From positions 2,598,501 to 2,662,500 of the forward strand of contig OU015674.1 in assembly GCA_907165275.2 (NCBI GenBank): DNA of 64,000 nt, written 5' to 3'. Shown here piece by piece: positions 60,452 through 64,000 of this stretch. The DNA is from Zygaena filipendulae. Its lineage: Eukaryota; Arthropoda; Insecta; Lepidoptera; Zygaenidae. Both the position numbers and the translations under genes were made by a program. Under the pieces are notes generated by a model. The model made no database searches and was not told the DNA's origin. It worked only from the letters and a program-made list of their open reading frames with translations. Each line of letters opens with the position of its first letter. Within the stretch, counting starts at the first letter, position 1.

Positions 60452-63400
60452 GTTTAAACAATTTTTTTATAAGTTTTATTTATTGATCAACTTATTAATT
60501 GTTATATAAATAAACATAAATTATAATAAAATATTTTTGTGACCCATTGTCACTTCTGATCAGCACTTTATTCTCCAACTAGCTGTTCTCTGCAATTTCA
60601 GGATAAACTATAGATATAAACCTTCCTCATGAATAACTCTATCTATTGGTGAAAACTGATTGCAAATTTGTTTAGTAGTTTTTGAGTTTATCACAAACAG
60701 CCAGCGGAAGTGACTTCATTTTATACTGTGTAAAGATTTTTATTTTCTATTTATTTATGTTATTTTTAGTTGTGCCGATCTGAGTGTAAACTCTGCTGGA
60801 CTTTTTAAATTGTCATCCACTGGTCCCAATACCAGATTCTGGGGTATATGTGTGTAAATTTGCAGGTTGTGGGAAGCCACTTATCTCTAATGTTTACTGC
60901 TGCTAGCTAATTTCGTGTGCAAAATACCAACTGACTCAATGGTTCTTGCAAGTTGTTGATGCAGATTATATGTGATTTTCTTCTTGCAACTAAAAATGTC
61001 TTTTCTGCTTCCAGTCAGCACCTGTGCTTCAGGGTTCGCCAGAGCCGGCCACTGCCGACTCCGTGCATGAGGAGGCTTGCAGCGATGACAGTGTTGTTGA
61101 TGCCGATGGTAATGATGCATCGGAGCTAAGGCATCCTCTTCTATTAACTTTTTACTTCAATTTTTTTGTATTTACCTATTCTGTTTTTTGTTCCTTATTT
61201 TTAAAGGTGCTCCCTCACTGGAAGCATTCACGTGTAATGTAAACAGATTTGAGCATTACATCAGTGAAGGAAGAGAACCAAGCATTACAATGCACACCTT
61301 GTAATGATACAAAACGGGTATACATCAGTGAAGGAGGAGAACCGAGCATTACAATGCACACCTTGTAATGATAAAATGTGTAATATCTTGATACAACTTG
61401 TAACATCAATGTACTCCACCTATTGGAATCACCTAAAAGCTAATACTCAAAGTCGAATCTATATGTTACATTACACGCGAATGCTCGTCAGTCAGAGAGG
61501 TAGGTAGTATGTATTGTAATGTAATGCAATGCTTAAAGTCGAATGTATAATGTTACATTACATGCGAATGCTCGCGGTGAAGGAGCACCTTAATTAGAAT
61601 TATATATTTTTATCCTTCAATATATTCTTTGATCAATCTTACATTTTGTATTATATAAATAATTAATAAATATTTATAGATGATAGGGTCAGTGAGGAAA
61701 GAAGTAAGGATAGTAAAACACGGTATTGTTTCAGACGAAGATGCAGCGCTGTGTACCTTCTCCTGGGAGAAGCCGCACGACTCTATACCATGCACGGGTG
61801 GGTGGAATTGTAGGATAATATTAAATATAAATTGATACACAATATATCTCTGTTTAAGGTTTAAACTTAAGTAAAAAAATAAATATTACGTAATTATATT
61901 AACATACATAATATAGTTACACATTATTATAGGTATGTATTTATTATTATCTGAGATATATATTTTTTTTTTTAAATGAACATATAATTTTTATGATAAT
62001 TTTACAACATTGAAACATAGTATTAAAATTTTTAATTGAATATCTTTTCAGATGAACCAAACAGAAACAATTCGTCAAGTGTACAGATCAGTGCTGAAAG
62101 AGACGATGAAGAATTCAAGTCGGGTGTGTGTTTGTTTGAGTTTATATTTCGATGTCATGGTGGGTTCGACTATTGTGTCAGGGTGAACAATGAACATATT
62201 TTATGTGAAGAACATTAGTGTTTTCTGCGTGTCTGGTTTAGCATGTATCATAAGATGTATGTATTTAGTTAAAACGAATTTATTTGTTTACTAGCTGTTC
62301 CGCGCGGTTTCACCCGCGTTAGTTTCGGAGTTTCCGCGGGAATTCGGGGATAAAAAGTACCCTATGTCCTTCTCTGTATCCCTGATATGTTTGCAATATT
62401 TCATGATGATCCATTAGGGCTCATGCCCACGGGACGGTTTTTCGCCGGAGCTAAGCCCGGCATCAAACCGGGTCTACGTCCGGTCGTCAGTATTGTAGCC
62501 AAGCACACGACGCCGGCGCTAGCGCCGGCTCACCACGCCACCGGGCACGGTGCTCGCCTCCGTGAAACCGGGTCGTGTACAAACCGTCTTGTGTGCAAGC
62601 TCGGACGATTTATACCCGGCGCCGGCAAAAAACCGGGCCGTGTTAAAACCGTCCCGTGGGCATGAGCCCTTAAGCCGTTCAGGCGTGACAGCATTATAAA
62701 CAAACTCACTTTCGCATTTATAATAATAGTAAGGATGCACACATCTAACTACTGCAGTTTACAGTTAGTCGTCAGGAACAGTCCCTAATTTTCATTAGTG
62801 TTAATATTTTTCAAGGAACTAAATTTAACCAGCATATTAGTTACTAGCTGTTCCCCGCAGTTCAACCCGCATTAAGTTTGGAGATCCCGCAGGAATTCTG
62901 GGATAAAAAGTACCCTATGTCCTTTTCTGTACCTCTGACAATGTGTATGCAAAGTGTCGTGAAGATCGGTTGAGCCGTTAAGGCGTAAAAGCGTAACAGA
63001 CAGACAGACAGCACGAAAATTTTACATAATATTTTATGCAAATAAAGAATTTATTATTATTATTATAATGGAAACGATATAATATTTTTATATTTATTTA
63101 CAGAATCCCACAACGACATGTTGCACCTGGACTTCAAGTGCAACGAGTGCGGCGGCGATATAATCGGGTAAGTGTCGTGACCCCCAGTATGCTGTTCCTA
63201 ATGGGCGAGAATTAGGTATGAACGTATGATATTGTGTAGTGGGTCCTTTCACCTTTGTCAAAAGTGTGATATTATATCACACACAGCGAGCGATGCATCA
63301 GCTGGTCAAATACTACTCAGGTCATTGACCTTAAGATACCGGCGATGTGTTTCTACAAGCTGTTGAGTGGCGAGCTCAACCAGGATGTTTGATTTTTTTA

Positions 63401-64000
63401 ACAACTCAAAAAATGAGGAGGTTTTCAAGTCGACAGCATGTTGTTTTTTTTATTTTATTTATCCTTTTCTTTTATGAACATGTTTATTTATAATGGTGTA
63501 TACTTTCAACCCTGTAAATATTTGCAGCTAATTTTGGAGCACCTTATATATATATGTGGATCGCTCTTCATGTGCGCAATCTCTCTTCTGACCGCAGCTA
63601 CCGGTACACGTGCGTGCAGTGCTGCGATTTCGACTTGTGCGGCGCGTGCGAGGCGGGCGGCGCGCACCCGGCGCACTACGTGCTGCGCCTGCCGCGCCCG
63701 GAGCCCGCCGTGAGTGCGCGCCCTCCCCTCCCCGCCCCGCCCCGCCCCGCCCCGCCCCGCTGCCACTAGCTAGGAGCAGGTACCGCTACACGTGCGTGCA
63801 GTGCCTGGCCGTGGACCTGTGCGGCGCGTGCGAGGCGGGCGGCGCGCACCCGGCGCACTACGTGCTGCGCCTGCCGCGCCCGGAGCCCGCCGTGAGTGCG
63901 CGCCCTCCCCTCCCCGCCCCGCCCCGCCCCGCCCCGCCCCGCTGCCACTAGCTAGGCGCAGGTACCGCTACACGTGCGTGCAGTGCCTGGCCGTGGACCT
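60039..64000 (+). CDS. Gene B: transposase-type HTH plus ZZ zinc-finger protein (runs off the window)
   Basis: Exons: 60039-60451 (ATG 60053), 61015-61108, 61735-61797, 62052-62123, 63104-63167, then 63598-63709 or its tandem relatives 63780-63891 / 63962-64000(+). Phases 0,1,1,1,2 are identical to gene A, and each exon aligns with its gene A counterpart. Gene B introns are compact (254-980 bp) where gene A's reach 12.5 kb. The product joins a pipsqueak/CENP-B-type DNA-binding region to a ZZ finger through an acidic, FSWEKP-containing linker. The 3' part lies beyond the right edge. No named orthologue is recognised. Confidence 0.7.
60578..60740 (+). repeat. CTAGCTGTTCCCCGCGG-family repeat, truncated
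   Basis: Head CTAGCTGTTCTCTGCAATTT; tail GGAAGTGACTTCATTTTATA as in 39641-39870. Confidence 0.7.
61015..61108 (+). CDS. Gene B exon 2: acidic linker
   Basis: The exon lies between CTTCCAG| and GATG|GTAATG. It encodes SAPVLQGSPEPATADSVHEE then ACSDDSVVDAD. It aligns to 11374-11449 of gene A. Confidence 0.7.
61205..61590. mobile_element. Harbinger-like MITE, TAA TSD
   Basis: AGGTGCTCCCTCACTGGAAG at the left mirrors GCTCGCGGTGAAGGAGCACCT at the right. TAA flanks both ends. Internally, CATCAGTGAAGGA-GAGAACC...CACACCTTGTAATGAT is tandemly duplicated (about 61257-61310 and 61322-61373). A diverged relative ends at about 56895. Confidence 0.65.
61735..61797 (+). CDS. Gene B exon 3: FSWEKP motif exon
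   Basis: The exon lies between TTTCAG| and CACGG|GTGGGT and is phase 1 at both ends. It encodes DEDAALCTFSWEKPHDSIPC-T; the gene A counterpart is 11649-11708. Confidence 0.7.
62052..62123 (+). CDS. Gene B exon 4: Ser/acidic linker
   Basis: The exon lies between CTTTTCAG| and GTCGG|GTGTGT. It encodes DEPNRNNSSSVQISAERDDE-EFKS; the gene A counterpart is 24232-24306. Confidence 0.7.
62291..62735 (+). repeat. CTAGCTGTTCCCCGCGG-family repeat split by a MITE
   Basis: Head CTAGCTGTTCCGCGCGGTTT to the tail TTATAATAATAGTAAGGAT. The copy is interrupted within its ATGATCGGTTGAGCCGTTAA block by the element at 62417-62669. Confidence 0.85.
62417..62669. mobile_element. PIF/Harbinger-like MITE, TTA TSD
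   Basis: GGGCTCATGCCCACGGGACG at the left mirrors GTCCCGTGGGCATGAGCCC at the right. TTA is duplicated at 62414-62416 and 62670-62672. Insertion into an otherwise continuous repeat gives the empty site. G+C-rich and non-coding. Confidence 0.9.
62844..63015 (+). repeat. CTAGCTGTTCCCCGCGG-family repeat
   Basis: Head CTAGCTGTTCCCCGCAGTTC; block GGTTGAGCCGTTAAGGCGTA; (ACAG)n tract; it lies just upstream of gene B's ZZ exon. Confidence 0.8.
63104..63167 (+). CDS. Gene B exon 5: first half of ZZ zinc finger
   Basis: The exon lies between TTTACAG| and ATCGG|GTAAGT. It encodes ESHNDMLHLDFKCNECGGDI-IG. It supplies the first Cys pair. About 90% DNA identity to 24976-25039, extending into the intron (GTAAGTGTCGTGA). 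Confidence 0.85.
63598..63709 (+). CDS. Gene B ZZ second-half exon, copy 1 (diverged)
   Basis: 112 nt between ACCGCAG| and CCCGCC|GTGAGT. It reads YRYTCVQCCDFDLCGACEAG then GAHPAHYVLRLPRPEPA. CCDFD replaces CLAVD of the other copies and is closer to the usual ZZ consensus (DYDLC). This suggests the ancestral exon. The acceptor lies in unique, not (CCCCG)n, sequence. Confidence 0.8.
63780..63891 (+). CDS. Gene B ZZ second-half exon, copy 2
   Basis: 112 nt, protein identical to gene A copy 1 (CLAVDLCGAC). Spacer of 70 nt on each side with six CCCCG units. Confidence 0.75.
63962..64000 (+). CDS. Gene B ZZ second-half exon, copy 3 (cut by window end)
   Basis: Starts after GCGCAG| and reads GYRYTCVQCLAVD before the window ends. 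The array probably continues. Confidence 0.7.

Noticed and set aside
49954..61015. Joining the orphan gene to gene B as one transcript
   Set aside because: Phases agree but the gap is 11 kb and gene B has its own well-formed first coding exon; left as a question only.

Overview
The window is A+T-rich eukaryotic nuclear DNA, almost certainly from a moth or butterfly. The evidence is split genes with GT-AG introns, dozens of copies of an interspersed repeat whose head reads CTAGCTGTTCCCCGCGG (common in lepidopteran genomes), many small TIR elements, a tRNA-derived SINE head, a Helitron terminus and Jockey-type and Copia-type retroelements. Only exons and transposons were recognised; no rRNA, functional tRNA or CRISPR array was seen. 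All gene models are read by eye from splice signals and phase, without transcript support.

Genes. Two paralogous + strand genes frame the window. Gene A (about 6.5-33.8 kb) and gene B (60.0 kb to the right edge, incomplete) share the same exon order and intron phases. Each has an N-terminal exon with a pipsqueak/CENP-B-like helix-turn-helix of pogo-transposase type, short acidic linker exons, and a ZZ zinc finger split over two exons. In both genes the second ZZ exon (112 nt) is arrayed in tandem: three copies in A, and two complete plus one cut copy in B. The copies are separated by introns of only 53-70 nt made largely of (CCCCG)n. Because 112 is not divisible by 3, exactly one copy fits the frame. 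Gene A also carries a duplicated downstream exon pair (30.3 and 32.0 kb) that preserves frame, and a 505-nt Gly/Val-rich exon at 33.2 kb.

Between A and B on the + strand lie a THAP zinc-finger gene (39.2-40.5 kb) and an unrecognised three-exon gene (48.5-50.0 kb). Intron 3 of gene A holds a second THAP gene broken by an in-frame stop and by a 752-bp hAT element with an 8-bp target duplication. It also holds a minus-strand SWIM/YqaJ-type pseudogene broken by a MITE, and a complete Copia retrotransposon.

Mobile elements by region: 1-3 kb, a MULE-like element with 11-bp target duplication inside an older duplicated segment; 4.4-6.1 kb, palindromic MITEs, one nested in another, with TTA duplications; 6.7-7.1 kb, a hAT MITE; 8.2-11.2 kb, two copies of one TIR element, the first holding another element; 12-13.7 kb, a repeat also present inverted at 55-56 kb; 18.2-22.6 kb, an intact Copia element with 136-bp LTRs and tRNA-iMet primer site; 22.8-23.9 kb, a Helitron-like segment; 25.2-29.5 kb, a ~130-bp tandem array interrupted by a 3.2-kb TIR composite containing a Jockey-type reverse transcriptase ORF; 34-37 kb, LINE debris, MITEs and a nested stack of TIR elements; 41-42.4 kb, a TIR element holding a foldback; 42.8-44.2 and 52.5-54.4 kb, an inverted pair of an unclassified family rich in CTCGAGCGCGTCAGA motifs; 57.9-59.5 kb, a 1.6-kb TIR element with a 36-bp minisatellite; 61-63 kb, Harbinger-like MITEs inside gene B introns.

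Functionally, genes A and B look like chromatin or DNA-binding proteins built from a transposase-derived DNA-binding domain and a ZZ module, expanded by tandem duplication. This is inference from domains, not demonstrated.
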